This document shows positions 35,474-44,975 of a stretch of 64,000 nt of DNA, piece after piece. The notes under the pieces were generated by a model. The model made no database searches and was not told the DNA's origin. It worked only from the letters and a program-made list of their open reading frames with translations. The DNA lies in NCBI RefSeq assembly GCF_002355375.1, contig NZ_AP017312.1:2187001-2251000 (forward strand). Direction: 5' to 3'. This stretch comes from Aneurinibacillus soli (lineage in GTDB: Bacteria; Bacillota; Bacilli; Aneurinibacillales; Aneurinibacillaceae). The stretch's first letter is position 1; every line of letters begins with the position of its first letter. Position numbers and translations under genes: made by a program.

Positions 35474-36625
35474 ATGAAAAAAATTTTACAGGTATGCGCC
35501 ATCGATCTTTCAATAGAAGCATTATTAAAACCATTGATTCAGGCTCTTACAAAAGAAGGCTATATTGTACACAGTGCTTGTACCGACACAGGAAAATTTG
35601 AAGCGCTTAGGCAGCAGCAACTTACAGTGATAAACATTCCTATTAAAAGAAAGATAAGCCTATGGTCAAATTTACAATCAGTATGGAACCTGTATCAACT
35701 TATAAAAAAAGAGAAATATGACATTGTTCATGTGCATACTCCAATTGCAGCTATCTTAGGGCGTATTGCTGCTAAGCTGGCAGGCACGCCACATATTATT
35801 TACACCGCTCACGGCTTCTATTTTCATGAGGGAATGTCGAAATATCAATATCGCTTTTTTTATTTCCTTGAAAAGTACTTTGCACGATATGCTACAGATT
35901 GGCTTCTGCTGCAGAGCAGAGAAGATTATGAATTGTGCCTCGCTGAATCATTTAAAGACAAGGATAAAATCATTCACATTAGCAACGGGATTGATATTTT
36001 CCATAAGTTTAATCCAGTACTAATTGAAAATGAAGTGAAAAAGGAAATCAGGGAGGAATTAGGGATTGAAGAGGGGAGTATCGTCTTTTCCTTCATCGGA
36101 AGGTTTGTCAGAGAAAAAGGGATTTTCGAGCTTATAGAGGCTTTTCATCGTATAAAGCAGGAATTTCCCTTTGCCCGTCTTCTTATGATCGGAGATAGTC
36201 TGACAAGTGAACGTGATCAGGAGAGTTATCAGCGGTTAAAGGAGATGCTTAATGATGAAGCAATTATTACACCTGGTTTTCGCAAAGATATCCCTGAACT
36301 TTTAGCAATTAGTGATGTTTTCGTGCTTCCTTCTTACCGTGAAGGCTTACCGCGATCTATTATTGAAGCGATGGCAATGGAAAAGCCAATCATTGCAACA
36401 AATATTCGGGGATGCCGGGAAGAAGTTTTTCCTGAAGAAAACGGATTTCTTGTTGAGAAAGCGGACGTAGAAGATCTGTATAAAAAAATGGTGTTACTGT
36501 GTACAGATAAAGAAAAAAGGGAGAAATTCGGCAGGTGCAGCAGGAAGATTGTTGAAGAATCTTTTAATGAAGAAAAAGTTATCAACAAACAATTATCATT
36601 GTTCAGGAGATTGACAGGAGAGTAA
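35474..36625 (+). CDS. Glycosyltransferase family 4 (EpsD-like)
   Basis: 383 residues from the ATG at 35474, directly behind TTTGGAGGAGAGG; a longer frame from 35417 overlaps the dehydrogenase and is not needed. Features are VHVHTPIAAILGRIAAKLAG, IYTAHGFYFHEGM, GRFVREKGIFELIEAF and LPSYREGLPRSIIEAMAMEKP. This subfamily (EpsD-like) often precedes a priming sugar transferase, which fits the stub found immediately downstream. Confidence 0.88.
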   Translation: MKKILQVCAIDLSIEALLKPLIQALTKEGYIVHSACTDTGKFEALRQQQLTVINIPIKRKISLWSNLQSVWNLYQLIKKEKYDIVHVHTPIAAILGRIAAKLAGTPHIIYTAHGFYFHEGMSKYQYRFFYFLEKYFARYATDWLLLQSREDYELCLAESFKDKDKIIHISNGIDIFHKFNPVLIENEVKKEIREELGIEEGSIVFSFIGRFVREKGIFELIEAFHRIKQEFPFARLLMIGDSLTSERDQESYQRLKEMLNDEAIITPGFRKDIPELLAISDVFVLPSYREGLPRSIIEAMAMEKPIIATNIRGCREEVFPEENGFLVEKADVEDLYKKMVLLCTDKEKREKFGRCSRKIVEESFNEEKVINKQLSLFRRLTGE

Positions 36626-36628
36626 AAG

Positions 36629-36691
36629 ATGGGTAAACGTCTTTTTGACTTTACAGTCGTCCTACCTTGTACGGAATTTTTTAATACATAG
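36629..36691 (+). pseudogene. Truncated 20-codon sugar-transferase start
   Basis: Three bases after the preceding stop, an ATG with a good AGGAGAG site starts MGKRLFDFTVVLP and ends at codon 20. The KRLFD(F/L)TVV opening is that of priming sugar transferases of the kind found at 25058-25672. The membrane helix and the whole catalytic domain are missing. It looks like the 5' stub left by a deletion. Confidence 0.5.
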
Positions 36692-36694
36692 TGT

Positions 36695-36738
36695 AAAAGG
36701 GCTGTCTTAGCAGGTATGATAAAGACAGCCCTTTGTTT
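36695..36738 (+). terminator. Terminator of the polysaccharide cluster
   Basis: AAAGGGCTGTCTT pairs with AAGACAGCCCTTT across a 14-base loop and is followed by GTTTG. It is the first strong terminator after 19859, consistent with one long operon. Confidence 0.75.
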
Positions 36739-36788
36739 GATTAGGCATGGGGAAAAATAAATAAGAGAACAGAAGAGGAAGAACATAC

Positions 36789-39008
36789 GTGAAAGTAATA
36801 GTAGCTGAGAAGCCGGATCAGGGCGCTAAGCTCGCAGCTCCGTTCTCTACGAAAAAAGGGCAGGGGTATATCGAAATCAAGCCGCACCCGCTGTTTCCAG
36901 ACGGTGCGATTGTCACCTGGGCAGTCGGACATTTGTGTGAGCTGGTGCCGCCAGAAGAATATGACCCGTCGTATAAAAAGTGGTCGCTGTCAACGCTGCC
37001 GATTTTACCAAATCAGTTTCGTCATAAGGTAACCCCGTCCAAATATAAACAGTTTACGATTGTCAAATCACTTCTCAAACGTCCTGATGTAACCGAGATT
37101 ATTATGGCAGGTGATGCCGGGCGAGAGGGAGAATATATTACACGCATCATCATTCAACTAGCCGGTGTACGCAAGCCGCTTAAGCGGTTGTGGATTTCAT
37201 CGTTGACGGAAAAAGCGGTGCTGAATGGGTTTGCTACGCTCAAGGATGAGTCTGCCACGCGATCGTTGTACGAAGAAGCACTTAGTCGTTCTTGTGCTGA
37301 CTGGCTGATTGGCATGAACGGTTCGCGTGTTTATTCGCTTTTGTTTCAGAAGCGAGGCATTCGGGAGGTGTTTTCGACCGGGCGCGTTCAGACGCCAACC
37401 TTGTCGCTGATCGTCAAGCGGGAGAAAAAAATTGAATCGTTCGTCCCTGAGCCGTTCTGGGAAGTGTCTGCTACTTTTGATATGAGCGGGATGCAGTATG
37501 TGGGCAAGTGGTTCAAAGATGATGAAACGCGCCTTGCGAATCCGGAGATGGCGCATAAAATTGCTGCGTTTTGTCACGGGAAGCCTGCGCGTGTCGCAGA
37601 TGTGCAGACGGAACGGAAAGAAACACCGCCGCCGCTTTTGTTCAATTTATCGGCCCTTCAGTCAGTGGCAAACAAGGCGTTCAAGTTTTCTCCGAAAAAG
37701 ACGCTAGATGTGACCCAGCAGTTGTATGTAAAAGGCTTCGTTTCGTATCCGAGATCAGATTCGCAGCATGTTACAGCAGAAGAAGCGGCTTTGTTCCCGG
37801 ATATTCTCACGAAGCTTGGGCAACAGACTTTGTATCAGCCATACATACCGGTTCCTGTGTCGTCGCTTCTGCACAATCGGCGTTACGTCGATCCGAAAAA
37901 AGTAACAGATCATTACGCGATCATTCCAACCGAACAAGTGCCCGACATGGAGAAGTTGTCTACAGACGAGCGAAAAGTGTATGAGCTGATTGCGAAGCGC
38001 TTGATCGCTGCCCACTATGATGTAGCGATTTTTGACCATACGACGATTGTGACAAAAGTGGATGGGCGAGCCACCTTCCGCACGAAAGGAAAGCGTGAAG
38101 TACAGGAAGGCTGGCGACGGGTGCTGTTCGACGATAAAAAGAAGAAGCAGAAAGCGGAGAAAAACGACGAGGAAGAGATGCTTCTGCCAGATGTACACAT
38201 GGGAGCGGACGGGACAGTCGTATCTGCCGACGTAAAAGAAAGCAAAACCCAGCCACCTAAGAGGTTTACGGAAGGGGACCTGATTACGGTTATGAAAACA
38301 GCCGGTAAGCATATTGATGATGCCGAGCTGGAAAAAGTCATGCACCGTGTGGAAGGGCTGGGCACGGAAGCGACGCGGGCTGGGATTATTACGGTGCTCA
38401 AAGACCGGGAGTACATTGAGGTTTCCAAAAATCTTGTGTATGCGACGGATAAGGGACGCATGTTAGTAGAAGCGGTTGGGGCAAGCATTTTGTCGTCTGC
38501 GGAAATGACGGCGAAGTGGGAGCAGCGCCTGCATGAGATCGGTCAGGGCAAGGTAGCGTCCGCCCCGTTCATGGAGCAGGCACGTAAGCTAGCGGCACAT
38601 CTCGTAGATGAAGCTGTGAAACAGGCCGAGACATGGAATTTTACCGGGATTGATGAGGAAGCGCTCAAGGTAGCGTCTGCCGAGAAGCGCGGCCGAGGCA
38701 AACAGAAGGGAGCCCCGGTAAAAGTAGGGGTGTGCAAAAAATGCGGCGGCGATATGCTGGACCGTAACACGTTTTACGGATGCGCGCGCTATAAGGAGAC
38801 GAAGTGTGAATTTACGCTGCCGAAAAAAATGCTCGGCAAAACGATTTCGCAGGCAAATGCCCGCAAGCTGCTTGCAGGTCAGGAAACAGACACAATCAAA
38901 GGGTTCAAAAAAGGCGAGAAAACATTTGATGCCCGGCTGAAATGGGATGAGGTAGCCGGAAAGATTGCGTTTATTTTTCCACCACGCCGGATGGGAAATG
39001 AGGGCTAG
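36789..39008 (+). CDS. topB: DNA topoisomerase III (type IA)
   Basis: 739 residues, the usual TopB length. The TOPRIM domain starts KVIVAEKPDQGAKLA and holds the acidic triad in MAGDAGREGEYI. The catalytic tyrosine is in KGFVSYPRSDSQHV. A C-terminal zinc-type domain (CKKCGGDMLDRNTFYGC...C) and a repeated FKKGEKTFDARLKWD unit follow. It decatenates DNA by single-strand passage. The GTG start follows GAGGAAG. It stands alone, behind the polysaccharide terminator. Confidence 0.95.
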   Translation: MKVIVAEKPDQGAKLAAPFSTKKGQGYIEIKPHPLFPDGAIVTWAVGHLCELVPPEEYDPSYKKWSLSTLPILPNQFRHKVTPSKYKQFTIVKSLLKRPDVTEIIMAGDAGREGEYITRIIIQLAGVRKPLKRLWISSLTEKAVLNGFATLKDESATRSLYEEALSRSCADWLIGMNGSRVYSLLFQKRGIREVFSTGRVQTPTLSLIVKREKKIESFVPEPFWEVSATFDMSGMQYVGKWFKDDETRLANPEMAHKIAAFCHGKPARVADVQTERKETPPPLLFNLSALQSVANKAFKFSPKKTLDVTQQLYVKGFVSYPRSDSQHVTAEEAALFPDILTKLGQQTLYQPYIPVPVSSLLHNRRYVDPKKVTDHYAIIPTEQVPDMEKLSTDERKVYELIAKRLIAAHYDVAIFDHTTIVTKVDGRATFRTKGKREVQEGWRRVLFDDKKKKQKAEKNDEEEMLLPDVHMGADGTVVSADVKESKTQPPKRFTEGDLITVMKTAGKHIDDAELEKVMHRVEGLGTEATRAGIITVLKDREYIEVSKNLVYATDKGRMLVEAVGASILSSAEMTAKWEQRLHEIGQGKVASAPFMEQARKLAAHLVDEAVKQAETWNFTGIDEEALKVASAEKRGRGKQKGAPVKVGVCKKCGGDMLDRNTFYGCARYKETKCEFTLPKKMLGKTISQANARKLLAGQETDTIKGFKKGEKTFDARLKWDEVAGKIAFIFPPRRMGNEG

Positions 39009-39051
39009 AGAATAGAGAACTGGAGTATGGAATAAGTGGGGAGAGGATACG

Positions 39052-40116
39052 ATGCGTAAACCGACACAACCAATCGTAATCATTGGCGGGGGCATAGCTG
39101 GATTAATGGCTGCCCGCGTATTGATGGAAGCAGGGGAAGAAGTGGTCGTACTGGATAAGGGGCGCAGCGGGGGAGGCCGTTTGGCGACGCGTCGCATTGG
39201 GGATGCGACGCTGGATCACGGGGCGCAGTATTTCACTGTGCGCTCGCCGGAGTTTGCAGCAGAAGTTGCCAAGTGGGAAGAAGCTGGATGGGTTATGCCA
39301 TGGTTTGGTAGTCCGAATGTGCGCTACCGTGCCTGTGGCGGGATGAACCGTCTGACGAAGCATTTGGCGGAGCCGCTTGATATTGGCGTGCGTGTTCGGG
39401 TGACTGCTGTACATCCGGATCCGGTTGGCTGGAAGCTTGATTGGGTGTCTGAGGAGCAGGATTTCGTGCCGCAAATGTATGATGAAGTGATGCCAGAAGA
39501 TGTGTATGATCCAGGAGCTAAGGCAAGTGTCAAAGCGCGTGCGGTTATTTTGACCGCGCCTGTCCGGCAGTCGCTCTATATTTTACGTGCCGGTGAAACG
39601 GAATTGCCTGTGCCGCTGCTTAATGAACTGCAGGCGGTGGACTATTTGCCGTGTCTCGCAGCACTTGTTGTGCTAGATGGTCCATCAGCGGTACCGGAAC
39701 CTGGCCTGTGGCGGGCGGATCATCCGGACTCGCCGGTTCAGCTCGTGGTGGATAACAGCATGAAAGGGGTATCGGCTCGCACGGCGCTTACGGTATATGC
39801 ATGCGGTCGCTGGTCGAAGGAGCATTTTAATGAACCGGACGAGGAAATTATGCGCCGCCTGCTTGCAGATGCGGCTCCGTGGTTCAAAGGGGCGAACATT
39901 GTGGAGGCACAGCTGAAGCGCTGGCGTTTTTCACTCGTGCATAAACCGTATCCGGGTCTGTTTGCAGATGCGGGTCTGCAGGCACCGCTTGTGTTGGCGG
40001 GGGATGCGTTTATTGCACCGGATGATTCCACGCAGAGTGGGCGAGTGGAAAGTGCGGCGTTGTCTGGAATGGCGGCGGCTCGCCATTTGCTAAAGGTGCT
40101 CCCGGTGGTGGACTAA
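39052..40116 (+). CDS. Renalase-like FAD-dependent oxidoreductase
   Basis: 354 residues. The N-terminal dinucleotide-binding loop (IVIIGGGIAGLMAARVL) and the second FAD motif (GRSGGGRLATRRI..DHGAQYFTVRSPEF) match the renalase/NAD(P)/FAD oxidoreductase family. The C-terminal segment LVLAGDAFIAPDDSTQSGRVESAALSG is the usual FAD-closing motif. Known members oxidise aberrant reduced nicotinamide isomers; substrate here is unknown. GAGAGGATACG precedes the ATG; the gene ends at a terminator. Confidence 0.83.
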   Translation: MRKPTQPIVIIGGGIAGLMAARVLMEAGEEVVVLDKGRSGGGRLATRRIGDATLDHGAQYFTVRSPEFAAEVAKWEEAGWVMPWFGSPNVRYRACGGMNRLTKHLAEPLDIGVRVRVTAVHPDPVGWKLDWVSEEQDFVPQMYDEVMPEDVYDPGAKASVKARAVILTAPVRQSLYILRAGETELPVPLLNELQAVDYLPCLAALVVLDGPSAVPEPGLWRADHPDSPVQLVVDNSMKGVSARTALTVYACGRWSKEHFNEPDEEIMRRLLADAAPWFKGANIVEAQLKRWRFSLVHKPYPGLFADAGLQAPLVLAGDAFIAPDDSTQSGRVESAALSGMAAARHLLKVLPVVD

Positions 40117-40138
40117 GTGAATAAAAGCAGGGCAAAAG

Positions 40139-40172
40139 CAGGCATTCTGATCGCGCAGAAGCCTGTTTTTTC
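40139..40172 (+). terminator. Terminator of the FAD oxidoreductase gene
   Basis: CAGGC-A-TTCTG, loop, CAGAA-GCCTG, followed by TTTTTT. About 90 AT-rich bases separate it from the next coding region. Confidence 0.75.
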
Positions 40173-40291
40173 TGTAGGAATAAAGATACAGGTAGACGAA
40201 AAAAGAAATTTTCAGTAAAATAATTTGTGACAATATAACTAAAAAATTACAAAAAACCTTTATGAAACAGTTGGAAAAGGTGGTGAAGCCC

Positions 40292-41986
40292 GTGCAGAAA
40301 AAACGAAATGGAGCGGAAGAACAGCAAGACTTGTATCGAAAAATGAAAGAATGTCATACATTGCTGGAGAGCCTCCACAACATGGTCTATAAAGTCCGGC
40401 GTAAACAGGACGGCAGATATGTGTATACGTTTTTTTCAGGCAGGCTGGCGAAGCATTGGGGACTAACCACTGAAACTACACAGGGACGATCTCCTCACGA
40501 GATTTTTTCATCGGAAGTGGCCGATTATTTGGTAAAGCAGTATGATCAGGCTGCAAGCGGTCAATCGACGGTGCATGAGTTTGTACATGAGCAGGAAATC
40601 ATCTATGTATCACTGGTGGATGGAGACGATGACGAGGAACTTATCGGGTGTTCACTCGATATAACATTGTGCAGGCAGGCATGGAAGAAAATAAATCATT
40701 TGCAGTATTATGATGCCTTGACCGGGCTTCCGAACCGGGTAAAGTTTGATACGATTTTGCAGCAAGCAGTAGAGGAAGCACGGCAGAATGAAACAGTGTT
40801 TGCGATTATATTGATTGATCTGGACAAATTTAAGATGATGCACGCTTCTGTGGGGCGAACGATTAGTGAGACTGTGCTCTCAAGCATAGCGCGGGAGCTG
40901 GCGGATACGCTTCCGGAAAACGATGTACTGGCTCGAATGAATAAGGATGATTTTGTGATGCTTATACGTAACATCGAGCAGGTGGACGAGGTGCATAGGC
41001 GGGCAAATGAGATGCTAGCCATGCTGATGTTCCCATTTGATGTGAACGGTAGCGAGATGAATGTTACCGCAAGCCTGGGTATTAGTCTGTACCCGACAGA
41101 CGGTGCAAGTGGCGAGGAGATCATGAAAAAAGCAGAGACAGCCATGTACCGTGCTAAGGAGTGCGGTGGCAACTGCTACTTTATTTACTCGGAAGACTTA
41201 ACCCGCATTCATAAGCAGTGGACATTAGGCAGTGAACTGCGTCATGTTGTGTCGCGTAAACAGCTGATTTTGCACTATCAGCCGAGGTTTAATATTCGTA
41301 CGAATCGCATGGTGGGTATCGAAGCGCTTGTACGCTGGAGCCACCCGGAGAACGGGCTGTTAGCTCCAGGTCGCTTTATTGATCTAGCGGAAAAGACGGG
41401 AGCCATTGTGGACATCGATCGCTGGGTGTTGGAAGAAGCATGCCGTCAGGTTCGGGCCTGGCAGCTGGAAGGCTATCCGAATGTGTCTGTTTCCGTCAAT
41501 TTATCTTCCCTTCATTTTAAAGACATACGCTGTGTCGAGATGATTCGGGAGGCGTTGACAGCAACCGGACTTTCACCTGCTTGTCTGGAAATCGAGCTGA
41601 CAGAAAGCGGCTTTATTGAAGAAGCGGATGCAGCTGTAGAAATCATGCATCAGCTCAAGGAGCTTGGTGTAAGCATCGCCGTTGATGATTTTGGTACAGG
41701 GTATTCTGCCTTCCACTATTTAAAGAAATTCCCGCTCGATACCCTCAAAATTGATCGTTCCTTTATTCAGAATGTAACGTGCTCACAGACGGATGAAGTC
41801 ATTCTTCAGGCTATGATTGATATGGCGAAGAAACTTCAGTTAAAAGTCGTGGTCGAAGGGGTAGAGACAGAGGCGCAGCTTGCGTATTTGCGCGAGCAGG
41901 AATGTGATGAGGTACAAGGATACTTGTTAAGTCGTCCAATTCCGGTACAAGAACTTGAAACATTTTTAAGTGAACGTTCAACATAA
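40292..41986 (+). CDS. PAS-GGDEF-EAL protein, probable c-di-GMP phosphodiesterase
   Basis: About 564 residues: a PAS-like sensor (~10-130), a GGDEF-fold domain whose signature reads NKDDF instead of GGDEF (likely no cyclase activity), and an EAL domain with IEALVRW, the ELTES metal residue and DDFGTGYS, all intact. Expected reaction is hydrolysis of cyclic di-GMP, with the GGDEF relic as a regulatory GTP site. No membrane segments. GTG at 40292 follows AAAAGGTGG; the ATG at 40262 has no site. In a genome with a pilus and exopolysaccharide locus nearby this could tune both (inference). Confidence 0.88.
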   Translation: MQKKRNGAEEQQDLYRKMKECHTLLESLHNMVYKVRRKQDGRYVYTFFSGRLAKHWGLTTETTQGRSPHEIFSSEVADYLVKQYDQAASGQSTVHEFVHEQEIIYVSLVDGDDDEELIGCSLDITLCRQAWKKINHLQYYDALTGLPNRVKFDTILQQAVEEARQNETVFAIILIDLDKFKMMHASVGRTISETVLSSIARELADTLPENDVLARMNKDDFVMLIRNIEQVDEVHRRANEMLAMLMFPFDVNGSEMNVTASLGISLYPTDGASGEEIMKKAETAMYRAKECGGNCYFIYSEDLTRIHKQWTLGSELRHVVSRKQLILHYQPRFNIRTNRMVGIEALVRWSHPENGLLAPGRFIDLAEKTGAIVDIDRWVLEEACRQVRAWQLEGYPNVSVSVNLSSLHFKDIRCVEMIREALTATGLSPACLEIELTESGFIEEADAAVEIMHQLKELGVSIAVDDFGTGYSAFHYLKKFPLDTLKIDRSFIQNVTCSQTDEVILQAMIDMAKKLQLKVVVEGVETEAQLAYLREQECDEVQGYLLSRPIPVQELETFLSERST

Positions 41987-42000
41987 TAATAGGTAACCCA

Positions 42001-42034
42001 AAAGAGCAGATCGATTGTAGATCAGCTCTTTTTT
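42001..42034 (+). terminator. Terminator of the GGDEF-EAL gene
   Basis: AAAGAGC-A-GATC, loop, GATC-A-GCTCTTT then TTTT. It lies just before the Fur boxes. Confidence 0.75.
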
Positions 42035-42037
42035 AAT

Positions 42038-42089
42038 TGACAACGATTATCAACCATACTAATATAAATAAATATGAAAATCATTATCA
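42038..42089. promoter_or_regulatory. Two Fur boxes
   Basis: TGACAACGATTATCA (42038-42052) matches the 7-1-7 consensus TGATAATNATTATCA with two differences, and TGAAAATCATTATCA (42075-42089) with one. They are 22 bases apart, before the PepSY gene. Iron repression is expected. Confidence 0.75.
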
Positions 42090-42111
42090 TTTATAAAGGG
42101 GAGTTACTTTT

Positions 42112-43230
42112 ATGCGAAAAGCAATAGGGAAGATTCATTTGGCTCTAAGCTTGCTAGCAGGAATATTTATTGTTCTAATCTCGCTAACAGGAAGCTTGCT
42201 CGTATTCGAGCACGAAATAGAAAGGCTGTTTCAGCCAAAGCTGTATCACGTAAGCGCTGGCCCGGTTGTCTCGTATGAACAAGCACTTACAGCCGCAAAA
42301 AAGGCACATCCGAAAGCAGACGTGCAGCGTGTGTACACACCGGATGAAGCGAGTACAGAAGGTGTGTATATCTTTCAGATGAAGGATGGGAAGTCAAGTT
42401 TTAGTGTGTATGTTGATCCAGGCACAGGTCGGATTAATGGTGAAGAAGGAGACCAATCATTTTTTACCTGGGTTTTAGAGTTGCATCGGTATTTGTTGCT
42501 CAAAGATTTTAATGGTGCAGAGATTACGGGTATCATCGGCTTTCTGTTATTTTTTATTACGGTATCGGGTATTTATTTATGGTGGCCGGGCATTCGGAAC
42601 TGGATGCGTGGTTTTACATTTCGTCGTTCGCCCAACACGTTTGCGAAGCACTACAACTGGCATAAGGTGCTAGGAATCTGGTCTGTTCCGTTTTTACTCG
42701 TGGTTTCCTTGACAGGAGCCCTGTTTGAGTATGATGAAGCGATCTTTGGCTGGTTCGGAGCAAAACCGTCTAAGAGTCCAGCGAAACAGATACTTGTATC
42801 GGTTCCGCTGCCAGAAGGAAAAAAGCCGCTTGATGCGTTAATGCGTAGTGCAGAGCAGGCTGTGCCGGATGCGAAGGTGATTCAGGTACGCATGCCAGCG
42901 AAGCCGAAAAAAGACCAGCCGGAAGGAGCGGTTGAAGTTCGGATGACACACGGATATGATCCGGGCAACGGAAATGCGCGTGTCTGGCTTGACGCATACA
43001 GCGGACGAGTGATTGCGAAGCTTGATGCGAAGGTGGATAGCGGACTTACATACCAGACCTGGCTTTTTCCGCTTCATACAGGTGCATTCGGTGGCATCGT
43101 AACAAAAGTGCTCTATGCAATCGGTGGGCTTATCTTGCCGGTGCTTGCGGTAACAGGTACATATATGTGGTGGTTTAAGCGTCGTAAGCGCAAGCAGAAA
43201 CAGGACAAAACAGAGTCGCAAGCAGCGTAA
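42112..43230 (+). CDS. PepSY-associated membrane protein, iron-regulated (PiuB-like)
   Basis: 372 residues with four membrane helices: the first at ~12-32, two around 140-210 (ending TGALFEYDE), and the last near the C-terminus (GGLILPVLAVTGTYMWWFKRRKRK). PepSY-like domains lie between them. The family (PepSY_TM, PiuB) includes siderophore-reductase-like and iron-uptake proteins; conserved His residues (HLALS, LHRYLLL, KHYNWHKVLG, FPLHTG) may bind haem. Control by the tandem Fur boxes supports a role in iron acquisition. Confidence 0.87.
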   Translation: MRKAIGKIHLALSLLAGIFIVLISLTGSLLVFEHEIERLFQPKLYHVSAGPVVSYEQALTAAKKAHPKADVQRVYTPDEASTEGVYIFQMKDGKSSFSVYVDPGTGRINGEEGDQSFFTWVLELHRYLLLKDFNGAEITGIIGFLLFFITVSGIYLWWPGIRNWMRGFTFRRSPNTFAKHYNWHKVLGIWSVPFLLVVSLTGALFEYDEAIFGWFGAKPSKSPAKQILVSVPLPEGKKPLDALMRSAEQAVPDAKVIQVRMPAKPKKDQPEGAVEVRMTHGYDPGNGNARVWLDAYSGRVIAKLDAKVDSGLTYQTWLFPLHTGAFGGIVTKVLYAIGGLILPVLAVTGTYMWWFKRRKRKQKQDKTESQAA

Positions 43231-43237
43231 CTGCGAG

Positions 43238-43270
43238 AGATGGGAAGCATCAAAAAGTTTCCCATCTTGT
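43238..43270 (+). terminator. Possible terminator after the PepSY gene
   Basis: AGATGGGAA pairs with TTTCCCATCT, but only a weak T tract follows (TGTTACG). Confidence 0.4.
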
Positions 43271-43360
43271 TACGATTTGTCTGCTGGAATTCCCCCTGCT
43301 GATCAGGTATGATGAAGGGATGAATAACGAACTAGAAAAACAGGGGGAGACAGCAAGAAC

Positions 43361-44914
43361 ATGAGTGTACTAACTGTTGAAGGATTAAGTCATACGTTCG
43401 GAGACCGAACGTTATTTAAAGATGTATCATTCCGCCTGCTGCCAGGCGAGCATGTTGGGCTTGTCGGTGCGAATGGTGTGGGGAAGTCGACGTTGATGAA
43501 TATTTTGACCGGACAGATCGTACGCGATGGCGGGAAGGTAGAATGGACGCCAAAAGTGCGCTACGGCTACCTCGACCAGCATACGGTACTGACGCCGGGC
43601 AAAACGATTCGTGACGTGTTAAAAGATGCGTTCCTGCCGCTGCTAGAGCTTGAACAGGAACTGATGGTGATCTCGGAGAAGATGGCGGATGCATCGCCAG
43701 AAGAACTCGAGAAGCTGCTTGAAGATATGGGGGACATTCAGGATCAGTTGGATGCCAGTGGGTTTTATACGCTTGACGTTAAAGTGGATGAGATGGCGAA
43801 TGGTTTGGGGTTAAGTGCAATCGGGCTTGAGCGGGACGTTGCGGCGCTCTCTGGCGGACAGCGGACGAAGGTGTTGCTCGCAAAGCTTCTGCTTGAGAAG
43901 CCGAATGTACTTTTGCTTGATGAGCCGACGAACTATCTGGATGAAGAACATATTGACTGGTTGAAAGGCTATCTCAGAGAATATCCGTTTGCGTTCATGC
44001 TAATCTCGCATGATACGGAATTTATGAATGATGTAGTAAATGTGATCTACCATCTTGAATTTTCGAAGCTGACACGTTACAGCGCAACATATGAGAAGTT
44101 TCTTGATATGGCTGATATGGCGAAGTCTCAGCATTTGAATGCCTATGAGAAGCAGCAAGAATATATTAAGAAAACAGAAGACTTTATTCAGCGTAATAAG
44201 GCACGCTATTCGACATCGGGCCGTGCGAAAAGCCGCCAGAAGCAGCTCGAGCGGATCGATGTGATTGATCGTCCGGAAACAGCGGCAAAGCCGACGTTTG
44301 CCTTCAAGGAATCACGGGCGAGCGGAAAAGTTGTGTTTGAAGGTAAGGATATTCAGATTGGGTATTCCCATGCTCTCCTGCCGAATCCGCTGAATATGAC
44401 GATTGAGCGCGGCGAGAAGATTGCGATTGTTGGCTGCAACGGCGTCGGGAAATCTACGCTCTTAAAAACAATTTTGGGCAAGGTGAAGCCGTATAGTGGA
44501 ACGGCGTATCAGGGCGACTTCCTCCATCCGTCTTATTTTGAACAGGAAGTAAAGGCGGGAAGTGTAACAGCGCTTGATGATGTGTGGAATTCGTTCCCGA
44601 TCATGAATCAGCATGAAGTGCGTGGGGCGCTTGCTCGTTGTGGATTGAAAAACGAACATATCAATCGTCCACTCAACATGCTGAGCGGGGGCGAGCAGGC
44701 AAAGGTCCGCCTGTGCAAGCTTTTGATGGATGAAAGCAACTGGCTTCTGTTTGACGAGCCGACCAATCACCTTGATGTGGTCGCGAAGGAAGAATTGAAG
44801 CGTGCCCTTACAGAATACAAAGGCACTGTGCTGCTTGTTTGCCACGAACCGGAGTTTTACAGCGACTGGGTTACCCGGGTATGGAACGTGGAAGAATGGG
44901 CGCATCAGGGCTAG
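43361..44914 (+). CDS. ABC-F family ATPase
   Basis: 517 residues with two ABC domains and no membrane part. Walker A GANGVGKST and GCNGVGKST, signatures LSGGQRTKV and LSGGEQAKV, and Walker B LLLDEPTNYLD and LLFDEPTNHLD are all intact. A basic linker (RYSTSGRAKSRQKQLERIDVI) joins them. ABC-F proteins act on the ribosome E site as translation factors or antibiotic-protection proteins. Length and motifs fit the YkpA/YbiT housekeeping branch, so resistance is not implied. Confidence 0.92.
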   Translation: MSVLTVEGLSHTFGDRTLFKDVSFRLLPGEHVGLVGANGVGKSTLMNILTGQIVRDGGKVEWTPKVRYGYLDQHTVLTPGKTIRDVLKDAFLPLLELEQELMVISEKMADASPEELEKLLEDMGDIQDQLDASGFYTLDVKVDEMANGLGLSAIGLERDVAALSGGQRTKVLLAKLLLEKPNVLLLDEPTNYLDEEHIDWLKGYLREYPFAFMLISHDTEFMNDVVNVIYHLEFSKLTRYSATYEKFLDMADMAKSQHLNAYEKQQEYIKKTEDFIQRNKARYSTSGRAKSRQKQLERIDVIDRPETAAKPTFAFKESRASGKVVFEGKDIQIGYSHALLPNPLNMTIERGEKIAIVGCNGVGKSTLLKTILGKVKPYSGTAYQGDFLHPSYFEQEVKAGSVTALDDVWNSFPIMNQHEVRGALARCGLKNEHINRPLNMLSGGEQAKVRLCKLLMDESNWLLFDEPTNHLDVVAKEELKRALTEYKGTVLLVCHEPEFYSDWVTRVWNVEEWAHQG

Positions 44915-44920
44915 TAAATC

Positions 44921-44947
44921 AGCCGGGGGAATAGTCTCCCGGCTTTT
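44921..44947 (+). terminator. Terminator of the ABC-F gene
   Basis: AGCCGGG, loop, CTCCCGGCT followed by TTT. The next gene starts 30 bases later, so readthrough is possible. Confidence 0.65.
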
Positions 44948-44975
44948 GTAACATGGTAAGAAAGGAAGATGCACA

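Noticed and set aside
43361-44914. ABC-F protein as an antibiotic-resistance determinant
   Set aside because: Motifs and linker fit the housekeeping YkpA/YbiT branch; no attenuation leader peptide is seen upstream.
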